The notes below the pieces were generated by a model, which was given only the letters and a program-made list of their open reading frames with translations, had not been told where the DNA came from and ran no database searches. Below, one piece after another: positions 53,789 through 63,223 of a stretch of DNA of 64,000 nucleotides. Source of the DNA: Exiguobacterium aurantiacum (lineage in GTDB: Bacteria > Bacillota > Bacilli > Exiguobacteriales > Exiguobacteriaceae); the NCBI RefSeq assembly GCF_024362205.1, contig NZ_CP101462.1:338501-402500 (forward strand), given 5' to 3'. How positions within the stretch are numbered: the stretch's first letter is position 1; every line of letters starts with the position of its first letter. A program made the translations under genes and the position numbers.

Positions 53789-54904
53789 TCATTTGACGAC
53801 TTGGTCTTTGATTGGGAACCAGCCGGCGCGCGTCGTGATAGCGTTCCAGAGCGGAGCCGGGACGGCGAGTTCGGCTTGTTTGTTCAAGTCGAGTTCGGTC
53901 TCGATTTCATCTTCTCGGTCGTCTTTTACTTTGTCGAGCCAATCCGGATCGATGATGAGTTCACGGCCGAGCGCGGCGAGGTCGATGACGTTCAGTGCGT
54001 CTTCGACTTGACCTGGGCGTTGAAGCTGCCCAACTCCGATGAGCGGGACGGCACCGTTGATACGTTTAGAAATCCGGTCGATTGACCGCTCCGTCACGTT
54101 CTCGTTACGCATCGATCCGATGTGGAAGTTCCAGAGCGAGGCGTGGAGGTAATCGAGATTTTCTTCGAGCAACATGTCGATCAATACGTCCGTATCGTCG
54201 AGCGTGATGCCCGGGTCTTCGACTTCTTCAGGTGAGAAGCGATACCCGATCAAGAAATCGTCTGCACCTTCAGCCGCACGTTTCACTGAGCGGATGACTT
54301 CGCGAGGGAACGTGAGGCGTGCGTTCACGTCGCCACCGAAGCGGTCATCACGTCGGTTCGAGTGGGGTGAGAAGAACTGTTGAATCAAATACGTGTTCGC
54401 GCCGTGGATCTCGACGCCGTCAAAACCGGCCTCAATGGCACGACGTGTCGCGTCGCCGAACGCCTCGATGATGGCTTCGACTTCTTCGGTCTCAAGGGCG
54501 CGCGGCGTAGCGGCCCCTTCTCGAACCGGTGCGATGGCGCTGGCGCTCACCGGTTGTTCGTTCGGTACGAGTTCCGGAGGAGACATGCGTCCCGCATGGA
54601 AGATTTGAAGAATCGCTTTCGCGCCCTCCGCTCTCAAACTTTCAGCGAGCTGACGAAGCCCAGGAATGAACTTGTCGTCATTCACACCGAAGGCGTTCGG
54701 GAACCCTTTGCCGTCTTCGGTCACGTAGGCACATGCCGTGATGGCAAGTCCGACGTTCTTCGCCCGTTTCCGGTAATAAGCGAGTTCGTGCTCCGATACC
54801 TCACCCGTCGGTTCAGACGAATAGTGCGTCATCGGCGCTAGCACAAGCCGGTTGTGGAGCTCGACGCCGTTTTTGAATTGGAAAGGTTGTAACATGCGTT
54901 TCAT
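53789..54904 (-). CDS. NADH:flavin oxidoreductase, Old Yellow Enzyme family
   Basis: A 371-residue FMN-dependent TIM barrel. LHNRLVLAPMTHYSS binds FMN, ILQIFHAGRMS follows, and FDGVEIHGANTYLIQQFFSP carries the active-site His and the Asn of the HxxN-type pair. These enzymes reduce activated alkenes; the cellular substrate is unknown. AAGGAGGAG precedes the ATG. Confidence 0.92.
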   Translation of the reverse strand: MKRMLQPFQFKNGVELHNRLVLAPMTHYSSEPTGEVSEHELAYYRKRAKNVGLAITACAYVTEDGKGFPNAFGVNDDKFIPGLRQLAESLRAEGAKAILQIFHAGRMSPPELVPNEQPVSASAIAPVREGAATPRALETEEVEAIIEAFGDATRRAIEAGFDGVEIHGANTYLIQQFFSPHSNRRDDRFGGDVNARLTFPREVIRSVKRAAEGADDFLIGYRFSPEEVEDPGITLDDTDVLIDMLLEENLDYLHASLWNFHIGSMRNENVTERSIDRISKRINGAVPLIGVGQLQRPGQVEDALNVIDLAALGRELIIDPDWLDKVKDDREDEIETELDLNKQAELAVPAPLWNAITTRAGWFPIKDQVVK

Positions 54905-55012
54905 AAAAACTCCTCCTTGTTGGTGATACCTTGAAGTCTAGTCGTCTCTTTTCGAAATTGCGAGCAGGACGCTTTCCGAGGAGCAGGTTGCATACTCCGT
55001 GAGCGGGTCGAT

Positions 55013-55039
55013 GGTTGAACACGTGAGAATAGGGTATAA
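55013..55039 (+). promoter_or_regulatory. glpD promoter, with overlapping sigma-B-like elements
   Basis: TATAAT (55034-55039) is a perfect -10. GTTGAA (55013-55018), 12 bases and GGGTAT (55031-55036) also fit a sigma-B promoter. Which factor is used cannot be told. Confidence 0.5.
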
Positions 55040-55075
55040 TACAGGAGAAAAGTTGATAACCGGTTGGAGACTACA

Positions 55076-55124
55076 GAGAGACCACGACATGGGGGGCGAA
55101 GCCTTGTTTTGTTGTGGTCTCTTT
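55076..55124 (+). promoter_or_regulatory. glpD leader terminator (GlpP-type antitermination site)
   Basis: AGAGACCACGAC (55076-55087) pairs with GTTGTGGTCTCT (55110-55121), followed by TTTTC, all within the leader before the glpD site. In B. subtilis GlpP with glycerol-3-phosphate allows read-through of the glpD leader terminator; the layout here is the same. Confidence 0.7.
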
Positions 55125-55164
55125 TCATATACGTCTGACCGGATTCATTATAGGAGGGGACAAG

Positions 55165-56820
55165 ATGGAAATCAGAAATTTCTCAGCGAAAGAACGTGCC
55201 AAACGATACGAACAATTGACAGGGGAACGCCATGATGTTCTCGTCGTCGGTGGAGGGATCACCGGTGCCGGTATCGCGCTCGATGCCGCATCCCGTGGGA
55301 TGAAGACAGCGGTGCTCGAAATGCAAGACTTTGCGGCTGGAACGTCGAGCCGCTCGACAAAACTCGTCCACGGAGGCTTGCGCTACTTGAAACAGTTCGA
55401 GATTGCACTCGTCGCCGAAGTAGGAAAAGAACGCGCCATCGTCTATGAGAACGGACCACACGTCACGACACCGGAACGCATGCTATTGCCGATGCATACA
55501 GGCGGTACGTTCGGACCGCTCTCGACCGCGGTCGGCTTGATGGTGTACGACTTCTTGGCCGGCGTCAAACGCGCCGAGCGCCGGTTGATGTTGAAGCCGG
55601 ATGAGGTCATTCAAAAAGCACCGCTCGTCAAAAAAGACGGGCTTGTAGGTGGCGGCTATTACGTCGAATATCGGACTGATGACGCTCGAATGACGATTGA
55701 AGTCGCAAAAGAGGCGGCCAACCACGGTGCCCTCCTCTTGAACTATTCGAAAGTGACCGGTCTCATCTACGAGCAAGGCAAAGTCGTCGGCGTGCACGTC
55801 GAGGATCAAATCGACGGCAAGACGTATGACGTCTATGCGAAGAAAGTCATCAACGCGACCGGACCTTGGGTCGACGTGCTCCGCGAGCAGGACGGCTCGA
55901 ACAAAGGGAAGATGCTCCGCTTGACGAAAGGGATTCACCTCGTCATCGATCAATCGAAATTCCCACTCAAGCAAGCGATTTACTTCGATACACCGGACGG
56001 ACGGATGGTGTTCGCGATTCCGCGTGACGGCAAAGCGTACGTCGGGACGACGGACACGTTCTTCGATAAGGATAAGGCTCACCCGCGCATGACGACCGAG
56101 GACCGCGACTATATTTTAGGAGCGATCCATTATATGTTCCCGGACGTGAACGTGACGGCGGATGACGTCGAGTCGAGTTGGGCCGGCATCCGTCCGCTCA
56201 TCTACGAAGAAGGCAAAGACCCGTCTGAGATTTCACGGAAAGATGAGGTCTGGCAGTCAGAGAGTGGTCTCATCACGATCGCTGGCGGGAAGTTGACTGG
56301 TTACCGCAAGATGTCAGAGACGGTCGTCGATTTGGTGGCGAAACTGCTCAAACAAGAAGAAGGTATCGTCTTCCTCGCCTCGCGCACGAAGCATATGCCG
56401 ATGTCGGGCGGCCATGTCGGCGGCTCGAAAGGGTTCGATGACTTCTTGACGAAGAAAAAGGCTGAACTGAAAAATCTCGGTCTCGAGGACGATAAGGCCG
56501 AGCAGCTAGTCCGTCTGTACGGATCGAATATCGACCGTGTCATCGAACGGATGGACACGAACGCGTACGACCTTCCAGAGATTGTCTACGCCCAACTCAT
56601 CTATGGCATCGAAGAAGAATCGGTCGTCCGGGCCATCGACTTCCTCGTCCGACGGACCGGGGCGATGTTCTTCGACATCGATTTCGTCCGCGACTATAAA
56701 GACGGCGTGCTCCGTTGCATGGCCGACGTCTTCAAATGGTCGGACGCTCGTCTCGCTGAAGAACGGGCCGGGGTTGAGAAAGAGATCGATCTCGCCGTCG
56801 TCCCAGTGACGGTCGAATAA
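55165..56820 (+). CDS. glpD: Aerobic glycerol-3-phosphate dehydrogenase
   Basis: A 551-residue membrane-associated flavoenzyme that oxidises glycerol-3-phosphate to DHAP and passes electrons to quinone. The FAD loop is [39 protein letters not shown] and [13 protein letters not shown] are diagnostic; a C-terminal helical domain follows from about 400. TAGGAGGGG lies before ATG 55165. No glpF or glpK is adjacent. Confidence 0.97.
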   Translation: MEIRNFSAKERAKRYEQLTGERHDVLVVGGGITGAGIALDAASRGMKTAVLEMQDFAAGTSSRSTKLVHGGLRYLKQFEIALVAEVGKERAIVYENGPHVTTPERMLLPMHTGGTFGPLSTAVGLMVYDFLAGVKRAERRLMLKPDEVIQKAPLVKKDGLVGGGYYVEYRTDDARMTIEVAKEAANHGALLLNYSKVTGLIYEQGKVVGVHVEDQIDGKTYDVYAKKVINATGPWVDVLREQDGSNKGKMLRLTKGIHLVIDQSKFPLKQAIYFDTPDGRMVFAIPRDGKAYVGTTDTFFDKDKAHPRMTTEDRDYILGAIHYMFPDVNVTADDVESSWAGIRPLIYEEGKDPSEISRKDEVWQSESGLITIAGGKLTGYRKMSETVVDLVAKLLKQEEGIVFLASRTKHMPMSGGHVGGSKGFDDFLTKKKAELKNLGLEDDKAEQLVRLYGSNIDRVIERMDTNAYDLPEIVYAQLIYGIEEESVVRAIDFLVRRTGAMFFDIDFVRDYKDGVLRCMADVFKWSDARLAEERAGVEKEIDLAVVPVTVE

Positions 56821-56826
56821 CGAGAC

Positions 56827-56858
56827 AAAAGGAACCTCGCCGCGGCGAGGTTCCTTTT
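56827..56858. terminator. Bidirectional terminator after glpD
   Basis: A 32-base perfect palindrome with arms AAAAGGAACCTCGCCG (56827-56842) and its complement. The stop codon of the convergent gene abuts it. Confidence 0.92.
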
Positions 56859-57280
56859 CATATGCCCAACTCTTCATAATACGCCATGATGCGTTCGTCG
56901 AGCGCCTCGACGACGTCTGGTTCGCCGAACAAATAAAGATAAAGATATATGCCGTCCTCGCGATACACTTCTGTCTTGAGTGTCAGCGTAGTCGGGCGTC
57001 CTTCGAAGATGACATCGATTGTGCCGAGCGCGTGCACGTCCGCTTCGTCGAATTCCGGATTAGAAGCCATCCTTTTGATGCGGGCGACGTCACTGTCTGC
57101 GATTGGTTCATCGAACGTCTTGGACAACGCGGCGAACGTCTCCGGCAATTCCTCGAGATCGGTCTCGACAGCAGCGGCGAGCGGTATCTCTTCTTGTTCT
57201 TCCCCGAAGACGTTCACCACAAGTGCGACCATGCTTCCAAGCGCCAAGGCAAACAACACGTATAACAAATATTGCTTCAT
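56858..57280 (-). CDS. Hypothetical exported or membrane-anchored protein (140 residues)
   Basis: One N-terminal helix (about 4-24, LYVLFALALGSMVALVVNVF) anchors or exports an acidic domain with a beta-rich end (TIDVIFEGRPTTLTLKTEVY, GIYLYLYLFGE). No family recognised. It converges with glpD. Confidence 0.7.
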   Translation of the reverse strand: MKQYLLYVLFALALGSMVALVVNVFGEEQEEIPLAAAVETDLEELPETFAALSKTFDEPIADSDVARIKRMASNPEFDEADVHALGTIDVIFEGRPTTLTLKTEVYREDGIYLYLYLFGEPDVVEALDERIMAYYEELGI

Positions 57281-57392
57281 AATGTAACTCCCATTCGTTT
57301 CATGTATTCAGTATATCAGCGTACCGGGTGTTTAGAAATAGGGAGACAATGGTATTGAAAAAGATGGAAATGAGAAAGGTGGGAGAGTTACG

Positions 57393-57743
57393 ATGAAACG
57401 AGCATGGACAATCGGTGGCATCGTCCTCATCTTATTTCTCGGTTGGAAATTCGTCGACACGGATCGGCTCTTTGCCGACGTCTACTACGCGAAAGTACCG
57501 AGCTCAGAAGCGATCGATCGAGGAACGACATACACGTATGAGATGATCGGGTATGACGAAGATGGAAAGAAACGCCCGATTACGTTCCAGGACCCGAGAC
57601 GCTTGGCTGAAGGTGATTTTTTGAAAGTGTATGTTAAAGATGAGGGACGGGTGACCGCGTACGAACCGGTGGCCGAGTCGGAAGTGCCAGACCAGTTGAA
57701 GGACGAGCAGACCGATGAACCGGTAGCGATACCGTTGCCTTGA
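57393..57743 (+). CDS. YxeA-family (DUF1093) exported protein
   Basis: A 116-residue protein with an N-terminal hydrophobic helix and the YxeA pattern: ADVYYAKVPS, TYTYEMIGYDEDGKKRPITF and RRLAEGDFLKVYVKDEGRVTAYEPV. The OB-like fold is exported; function unknown. AAAGGTGGGAG precedes the ATG. Confidence 0.82.
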   Translation: MKRAWTIGGIVLILFLGWKFVDTDRLFADVYYAKVPSSEAIDRGTTYTYEMIGYDEDGKKRPITFQDPRRLAEGDFLKVYVKDEGRVTAYEPVAESEVPDQLKDEQTDEPVAIPLP

Positions 57744-57823
57744 TTTCAAAATAGTCGCGTCGCCAAATGAAATTGGATTTGGTATGGTTAGAGTATTGCC
57801 AAATATGGAGAGAAGGTAGATGG

Positions 57824-58183
57824 ATGTCACGGATGTTGATCGCAGACGACCAAGACGGGATTCGGTTGATGTTGGCGCAAGTGTTCCAAAACCTCGGCAT
57901 TGAGGTCGACACGGCGAACGACGGACTGAGCGCCTGGGAAAAGCTCGAACAAAACGGATATGATTTAGTATTGCTCGATATGAACATGCCGCGCATGTTC
58001 GGTCACGAGGTGCTTCGCAACATGCGCCAACAAGACATCGATACCCCGGTCATGATCATGACCGCGTTCGGAGAAAAATCGACGCTTGAAGAAGCGCAAC
58101 GGCTAGGCATCACTGCGCAATTTGAAAAGCCGTTTGATATTTACGGTATGATCGAAAAAGTGAAGGAAGTCCTAAAAATCTAG
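57824..58183 (+). CDS. spo0F: Spo0F-type single-domain response regulator
   Basis: A 119-residue receiver domain without output. It opens RMLIADDQDGIRLML, with the acidic pair Asp8/Asp9, phospho-acceptor Asp52 (LLDMNMP), Thr81 and Lys103 (EKPFD), each at or within two residues of B. subtilis Spo0F numbering (54, 82, 104). Its place before fbaA is also that of Bacillus spo0F. GAGAAGG precedes ATG 57824. In Bacillus it relays phosphate to Spo0B; no such partner is visible here. Confidence 0.88.
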   Translation: MSRMLIADDQDGIRLMLAQVFQNLGIEVDTANDGLSAWEKLEQNGYDLVLLDMNMPRMFGHEVLRNMRQQDIDTPVMIMTAFGEKSTLEEAQRLGITAQFEKPFDIYGMIEKVKEVLKI

Positions 58184-58206
58184 TGATTCGTCACGAAGAT
58201 GACATA

Positions 58207-58220
58207 TGTAAACGCTTGCG
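58207..58220 (+). promoter_or_regulatory. cre box upstream of fbaA
   Basis: TGTAAACGCTTGCG matches the cre consensus at 13 of 14 positions and lies about 65 bases before the fbaA start point, a place where CcpA often activates. Confidence 0.65.
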
Positions 58221-58231
58221 CAGAGCCATTT

Positions 58232-58276
58232 CTATGCCCGAATAGCATAGGCACACGTTTCGACGTGTGTTATAAT
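58232..58276 (+). promoter_or_regulatory. fbaA promoter with two dyads
   Basis: TAGGCA (58248-58253), 17-base spacer, TATAAT (58271-58276). CACACG-N6-CGTGTG (58252-58269) fills the spacer; CTATGC-N7-GCATAG (58232-58250) abuts the -35. Confidence 0.7.
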
Positions 58277-58344
58277 GGGAACGAATTGCACGGGGGGCAT
58301 TTTTCCCAAAGTGCACAATAGCGAACAGACAGGAGGATGTCATT

Positions 58345-59199
58345 ATGCCATTAGTATCAATGACAGAAATGCTTAACAAAGCATTCGAAGGCAAGTATGC
58401 AGTCGGCCAATTCAACATCAACAACCTCGAGTGGACGCAAGCGATTCTTCGCGCTGCGGAAGACGAGAAATCACCAGTTATCCTCGGTGTATCAGAAGGT
58501 GCAGCGAAGTACATGGGTGGCTTCACAACAGTTGTTAAAATGACTGAAGGTCTCATGCACGACTACAACATCACTGTTCCAGTTGCAATCCACCTCGACC
58601 ACGGTTCATCTTTCGACAAGTGTAAAGCAGCGATCGACGCTGGTTTCACATCTGTTATGATCGACGGTTCACACCACCCGATCGAAGAAAACATCGAAAT
58701 GACGAAACAAGTCGTTGAATATGCACACGCTAAAGGCGCTTCAGTTGAAGCGGAAGTCGGCACAGTCGGCGGCGAAGAAGACGGCGTTGTCGGCGGCGTA
58801 CAATACGCTGACCTCGACGAGTGCGTACGTGTCGTCAAAGAAGCGAAAGTTGACGCTCTTGCGGCAGCACTCGGTTCTGTACACGGAGAATACCAAGGCG
58901 AGCCTAAACTCGGCTTCAAAGAGATGGAAGAAATCGCAGAAGCGACTAAAACTCCACTCGTTCTTCACGGCGGTTCAGGTATTCCTGAGCACCAAATCAA
59001 AAAAGCAATCGAGCTCGGTCACAGCAAAATCAACGTTAACACAGAGTGCCAACAAGAATGGACTCGTGCCGTACGTGAGAAGCTCAACACGGACTCGAAA
59101 GTATATGACCCACGTAAAGTCATCGGCCCTGGTGTCGAAGCGATCTACAACGTCGTTACTGGCAAAATGCGTGAGTTCGGTTCAAGCAACCAAGCATAA
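58345..59199 (+). CDS. fbaA: Class II fructose-bisphosphate aldolase
   Basis: A 284-residue zinc aldolase of glycolysis and gluconeogenesis. [18 protein letters not shown] holds the catalytic Asp and a zinc His; [13 protein letters not shown] and [18 protein letters not shown] give the other ligands and the phosphate site. Codon use leans to GTT, CTT and GCA much more than in neighbours, a sign of high expression. AGGAGG precedes the ATG. Confidence 0.98.
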   Translation: MPLVSMTEMLNKAFEGKYAVGQFNINNLEWTQAILRAAEDEKSPVILGVSEGAAKYMGGFTTVVKMTEGLMHDYNITVPVAIHLDHGSSFDKCKAAIDAGFTSVMIDGSHHPIEENIEMTKQVVEYAHAKGASVEAEVGTVGGEEDGVVGGVQYADLDECVRVVKEAKVDALAAALGSVHGEYQGEPKLGFKEMEEIAEATKTPLVLHGGSGIPEHQIKKAIELGHSKINVNTECQQEWTRAVREKLNTDSKVYDPRKVIGPGVEAIYNVVTGKMREFGSSNQA

Positions 59200-59211
59200 T
59201 CCTGTCACATC

Positions 59212-59244
59212 AGTCGGTTCTCCCTGTGAGAATCGGCTTTTTTT
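59212..59244 (+). terminator. fbaA terminator
   Basis: AGTCGGTTCTC (59212-59222) pairs with GAGAATCGGCT (59228-59238) with G-T pairs, then TTTTTT. Confidence 0.85.
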
Positions 59245-59297
59245 GTTGAAACGGAAGCGGATAGGGTACCGTATATAGATGAAAAGGGGGAATATTC

Positions 59298-60128
59298 ATG
59301 AAGTATGAAGAACGACCGACAGAAATATTTTGGCGTATGTTTTATGTATATGGCGCTATCGTATTAATCGGCCTATCGTTAGCATTGGCTGTAGCTCCAC
59401 TCGCCTTGATTGCCTATTACCCGGTCGCCTGGCTCATTCCGTTGTTGGTGTTTGTCGCCATCGGTGGCTTTGGCGTCTACTGGTTTACGAGTATGTTTCG
59501 GCGTCTGTTTTGGAAAGAGCGGCATCATTCACGGTATGAAGTGACCGCGACACAGATTGAGGGCGTGACGTATCGGCACGAGCCAGGCGAATCGGTCGAG
59601 CAGTCGTTACCGCTCGACGCGATCCAACAAGTCGTCTTTTTCCCGGCCATCGTCCGGAAGACGCAACCGTCGCCGACAGTGCGATTCGGACGGCCGACGA
59701 TTGAGTTTTGCCCGATGCTCGCCATCATGACCGAAGACGATTCGATGGAAATCTTGTTCGATCAACGTGATCTTCCCGCGTTCGAACAGTGGATTCAGTA
59801 TTTTGATGAAAGGGATGTGCCACTTTTCTACACACCGAAACAACTGTATTGGATTGGCGCGAACATCTCGACACGATGGGAGCGATTTGAGCGCCTGCGT
59901 CGACCAGAAGAAATCATCCCATTTACTTACACGGGAAATCTCGTGATGGATGAACAGACAGCGGCTGGGCTTTGGGTCGAGACGCACGGATCGGAACGTC
60001 TAAACGAAGGACCGCACCAAGCATATTACGAGAAACAGCGTACCATCATGAAGTGGACATTCATTGGGACGCTCATCGGCATCGCTTTGCTCGCCGGTTC
60101 GATGTTCGCCATCGCCGCCTTGACGTAA
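59298..60128 (+). CDS. Membrane protein with PH-like central domain (hypothetical)
   Basis: A 276-residue protein. Two helices (about 13-34 and 41-62) are followed by a soluble, beta-rich domain (about 75-170) that could be PH-like (YEVTATQIEGVTYRHEPGES, LPLDAIQQVVFFPA), and a last helix at 252-273. No family is certain. It separates fbaA from tal, which are adjacent in B. subtilis. Confidence 0.65.
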   Translation: MKYEERPTEIFWRMFYVYGAIVLIGLSLALAVAPLALIAYYPVAWLIPLLVFVAIGGFGVYWFTSMFRRLFWKERHHSRYEVTATQIEGVTYRHEPGESVEQSLPLDAIQQVVFFPAIVRKTQPSPTVRFGRPTIEFCPMLAIMTEDDSMEILFDQRDLPAFEQWIQYFDERDVPLFYTPKQLYWIGANISTRWERFERLRRPEEIIPFTYTGNLVMDEQTAAGLWVETHGSERLNEGPHQAYYEKQRTIMKWTFIGTLIGIALLAGSMFAIAALT

Positions 60129-60207
60129 AGGGTGTAGCAATTCCATGACAATTTCCTCATAATAAGGAGTGTAAGCGATCACAACACCATTCGAGGAGGA
60201 ATTGAAC

Positions 60208-60858
60208 ATGCGTTTTTTCATTGATACGGCAAACGTGGAAGACATCAAGAAAGCTCATCAGATGGGCGTCATCGGGGGCGTGACGACGAATCCATCGCTC
60301 GTCGCCAAAGAAGGCGTCGATTTCCATACACGGCTACGCGAAATCTGTGAGATCGTCGGGGATCTCTCAGTCAGCGCGGAAGTTATTGCGCTCGACGCAG
60401 CGGGTATGGTGGAAGAAGGAAAGGAACTTGCGGCCATCGCGCCGAATATTACTGTCAAGGTACCGATGACGCCAGCGGGCATGGAGGCGGTCAATACGTT
60501 CTCCCAGCTCGGCATCAAGACGAACGTGACACTCATCTTTAACGCCAACCAAGCGTTACTCGCGGCTCGGGCCGGTGCGTCATACGTATCGCCATTCATC
60601 GGTCGTTTGGATGATATCGGTCAAGATGGTCTCGACCTCGTTGAGACGATTGCCAATATCTTTGCCATCCATGGCATCGAGACAGAAATCATCGCAGCTT
60701 CCGTTCGCCATCCGGTTCACGCGACGAAGGCGGCCCTACTTGGAGCCGACATCGCCACGGTACCATACAAAGTCATCGAACAGATGATGAAACATCCGCT
60801 CACTGACAAAGGGATCGAGCAATTCTTAGCGGATTGGAACAACGCTCAATCCAAATAA
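60208..60858 (+). CDS. tal: Transaldolase (short, FSA/TalC type)
   Basis: A 216-residue TIM-barrel enzyme of the pentose phosphate pathway. [16 protein letters not shown] and [14 protein letters not shown] open it; the Schiff-base Lys is in [23 protein letters not shown] follows. Length matches B. subtilis YwjH. GAGGAGGAA lies before ATG 60208. murA follows 26 bases after its stop. Confidence 0.96.
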   Translation: MRFFIDTANVEDIKKAHQMGVIGGVTTNPSLVAKEGVDFHTRLREICEIVGDLSVSAEVIALDAAGMVEEGKELAAIAPNITVKVPMTPAGMEAVNTFSQLGIKTNVTLIFNANQALLAARAGASYVSPFIGRLDDIGQDGLDLVETIANIFAIHGIETEIIAASVRHPVHATKAALLGADIATVPYKVIEQMMKHPLTDKGIEQFLADWNNAQSK

Positions 60859-60884
60859 GTTTGTCGCAGAAAGGTTTGATCTTC

Positions 60885-62138
60885 GTGGAAATTCTCCATA
60901 TCGTAGGACAGCAAAAACTTGAAGGAACAGTTGACATTAGCGGTGCCAAACAGAGCGCCTTGCCTTGTCTCGTCGCAGCACTTTTGACGGAAGAGCCGGT
61001 GACGATTGAAAACGTCCCCGTCATCGAGGACGTCGAAGTGATGCTCAGTCTATTACAAGAACTCGGCGTCGCGATTGAACGAGACGGGGAGCGGATGACG
61101 CTTCATGCGAAAGATGCCGTCGCCATGCCGCTACTCGGCTCAGAAACGCGTAAAGTCCGAGCCGCTGTCTATTTACTCGGGGTGTTTGCGGCTCGTTTTG
61201 GGAAAGGGGCCGTCGGGCTTCCCGGTGGATATGCGATTGGTCCACGACCGATCGATTTACATTTGAAAGCACTCGAACGTCTCGGGATTAAAGTCGAGAA
61301 CGAGTCGGGCTTGTATCATGTGAACGCCGAAAAGCTGGAAGGAAATCGCATCTACCTCGATCTTCGTTCGTTCGGGGCGACGGTAAGCGCCATGCTCGCG
61401 GCCGTTCTCGCTGAGGGGACGACCGTCATCGAGAACGCGGCTATCGACCCGGAAATTGTCGACGTCGCGACGATGCTCACTTCGATGGGGGCTCACGTCA
61501 TCGGGGCTGGCACCGACGAGATTCGCATCAAAGGGGTCGATAAACTCCATGGTTGTACACACACGCTCATCCCTGACCGCTTAGAGGCGGGAACGTTTAT
61601 GATCTTTGGTGCGGTGGCCGGGGAAGTGACGGTTCGAAACGTCATCCCGACCCACTTAGAAGGTGTCATTCAAAAGTTGATGGATTACGGGGCTGAAGTC
61701 GAAGTGGACGAGGAATCGATCACAGTACGGGCGAACGCCTTCCGTCCGATCGATATTCGCGTCTTCCACTATTCGGGATATCCGACCGACCTGCAGCCGA
61801 TCATGTCGGCCGCGCTCTTGAAAGCAGACGGGACGAGTGTCGTCACAGACAAGTTGTACGCCCAACGCTTCCGCCATATCGCGGAAATGCGGCGCATGAA
61901 CGCACAAATCACGCTTGAAGATGCCTCTGCCGTCATTCGCGGCGGGACGACGCTCGCCAATGCGGAGATGGAATGTGCGGACGCGCGGAGCGGGGCGGCC
62001 CTCGTCTTGGCAGGACTTCAGGCGAGTGGCGAATCCACGGTGATCCATGCGGAAAAATTGAACGATTCTTATGTCGATTTTGTCGGCAAACTAAAACAAC
62101 TCGGCGCCCTCGCCTGGGTCGATGAGGTGTCCGAGTAA
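60885..62138 (+). CDS. MurA-family enolpyruvyltransferase lacking the catalytic Cys
   Basis: A 417-residue homologue of UDP-GlcNAc 1-carboxyvinyltransferase, in the place of Bacillus murAB (murZ). [10 protein letters not shown] (20-29), [30 protein letters not shown] and [10 protein letters not shown] are typical. However the catalytic Cys of PGGC is Tyr116 here (PGGYAIGP), and Asn23 of the K-N pair is Gln. Lys22, the Arg of RPID and the Asp of PTDLQ remain. Activity may be altered, and fosfomycin should not form its usual adduct. The start is GTG 60885 with AGAAAGG upstream. Confidence 0.88.
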   Translation: MEILHIVGQQKLEGTVDISGAKQSALPCLVAALLTEEPVTIENVPVIEDVEVMLSLLQELGVAIERDGERMTLHAKDAVAMPLLGSETRKVRAAVYLLGVFAARFGKGAVGLPGGYAIGPRPIDLHLKALERLGIKVENESGLYHVNAEKLEGNRIYLDLRSFGATVSAMLAAVLAEGTTVIENAAIDPEIVDVATMLTSMGAHVIGAGTDEIRIKGVDKLHGCTHTLIPDRLEAGTFMIFGAVAGEVTVRNVIPTHLEGVIQKLMDYGAEVEVDEESITVRANAFRPIDIRVFHYSGYPTDLQPIMSAALLKADGTSVVTDKLYAQRFRHIAEMRRMNAQITLEDASAVIRGGTTLANAEMECADARSGAALVLAGLQASGESTVIHAEKLNDSYVDFVGKLKQLGALAWVDEVSE

Positions 62139-62155
62139 CAAAGGGGAGAATTCGG

Positions 62156-63124
62156 GTGGAACGTAGTTTATCAATGGAATTGGTCCGGGTCACAGAGGCG
62201 GCAGCGCTATCTTCGGCTCGCTGGATGGGTAAAGGCTTGAAAGAAGAAGCGGACGACGCAGCGACGACCGCGATGCGTGAAGTGTTCGATACGATCCCGA
62301 TGAAAGGGGTCGTCGTCATCGGGGAAGGCGAGATGGACGAGGCACCGATGCTCTATATCGGGGAGAAGGTCGGGAACGGGTACGGCTCACGCCTCGACGT
62401 CGCCGTCGATCCGCTTGAAGGGACGAGCATCGTCGCGACGGGGACGTGGGGCGCGCTCGCCGTTCTCGCTGTCGCCGATGCAGGAGATTTATTGCACGCG
62501 CCGGACATGTATATGGACAAGATTGCGGTCGGTCCGGAAGCGGCCGGATTGATCAGTCTCGACAATTCGATTGAAGAAAATATCGCCATCGTCGCCAAGG
62601 CGAAGAACAAGAACGTCGAAGACGTCGTCGTCACGATCTTGCATCGTGACCGTCACGAAGAGATGATTCAACGTGTCCGGGCGACGGGTGCCCGCATCAA
62701 GTTGATTCCCGACGGTGACGTGGCCGCGGCCATCAACACGGCATTCCCGAAAACGGGCGTCGATTTGTTGCTCGGCTCGGGTGGTGCGCCGGAAGGCGTC
62801 ATCGCGGCCGTCGCGATGAAGTGTCTCGGCGGTGACTTCCAAGGTCGTCTGCTTCCTGAAGACGAAGCCCAAGAGAAGCGTTGCCAAGACATGGGCATCG
62901 CCGATACAGGTCGGATTTTGTTGTTAGACGATCTCGTCAAAGGCGAGGACTGCATCTTCGCGGCAACGGGTGTGACGGACGGGGAGCTGCTCCGCGGTGT
63001 CCAATTCACCGGACAAGGCGGCCAGACGCACTCGGTCGTCATGCGTGCCAAGTCGGGGACGGTCCGCTTCGTCGAAGGCATCCACTCCCTGAAGAAAAAA
63101 CCGAAAATGGTCATGAAACCTTAA
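62156..63124 (+). CDS. glpX: Class II fructose-1,6-bisphosphatase
   Basis: A 322-residue GlpX enzyme of gluconeogenesis. [57 protein letters not shown] and GSGGAPEGV align with B. subtilis GlpX nearly end to end; the acidic residues bind metal. The GTG start (62156) follows AAGGGGAGA. It is 17 bases after the MurA homologue and probably in the tal operon. Confidence 0.97.
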   Translation: MERSLSMELVRVTEAAALSSARWMGKGLKEEADDAATTAMREVFDTIPMKGVVVIGEGEMDEAPMLYIGEKVGNGYGSRLDVAVDPLEGTSIVATGTWGALAVLAVADAGDLLHAPDMYMDKIAVGPEAAGLISLDNSIEENIAIVAKAKNKNVEDVVVTILHRDRHEEMIQRVRATGARIKLIPDGDVAAAINTAFPKTGVDLLLGSGGAPEGVIAAVAMKCLGGDFQGRLLPEDEAQEKRCQDMGIADTGRILLLDDLVKGEDCIFAATGVTDGELLRGVQFTGQGGQTHSVVMRAKSGTVRFVEGIHSLKKKPKMVMKP

Positions 63125-63132
63125 TTCTCTCG

Positions 63133-63162
63133 AGCTGTGGACGTCGCGTCCACAGCTTTTTT
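63133..63162 (+). terminator. glpX terminator
   Basis: AGCTGTGGACG (63133-63143) pairs with CGTCCACAGCT (63147-63157), then TTTTT. Confidence 0.92.
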
Positions 63163-63223
63163 GATGTGTTCCTACATATTTATAGAGCAGGTAAAACGGG
63201 AATGGAAGGTCAGGAGGTGTGTG

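Noticed and set aside
53681..54085. Plus-strand frame with a good AAAGGAG site starting MENVTELCL
   Set aside because: It passes through the reductase terminator and then runs antisense to a well-supported gene; the later part reads like a mirror of that gene. A short peptide cannot be fully excluded.
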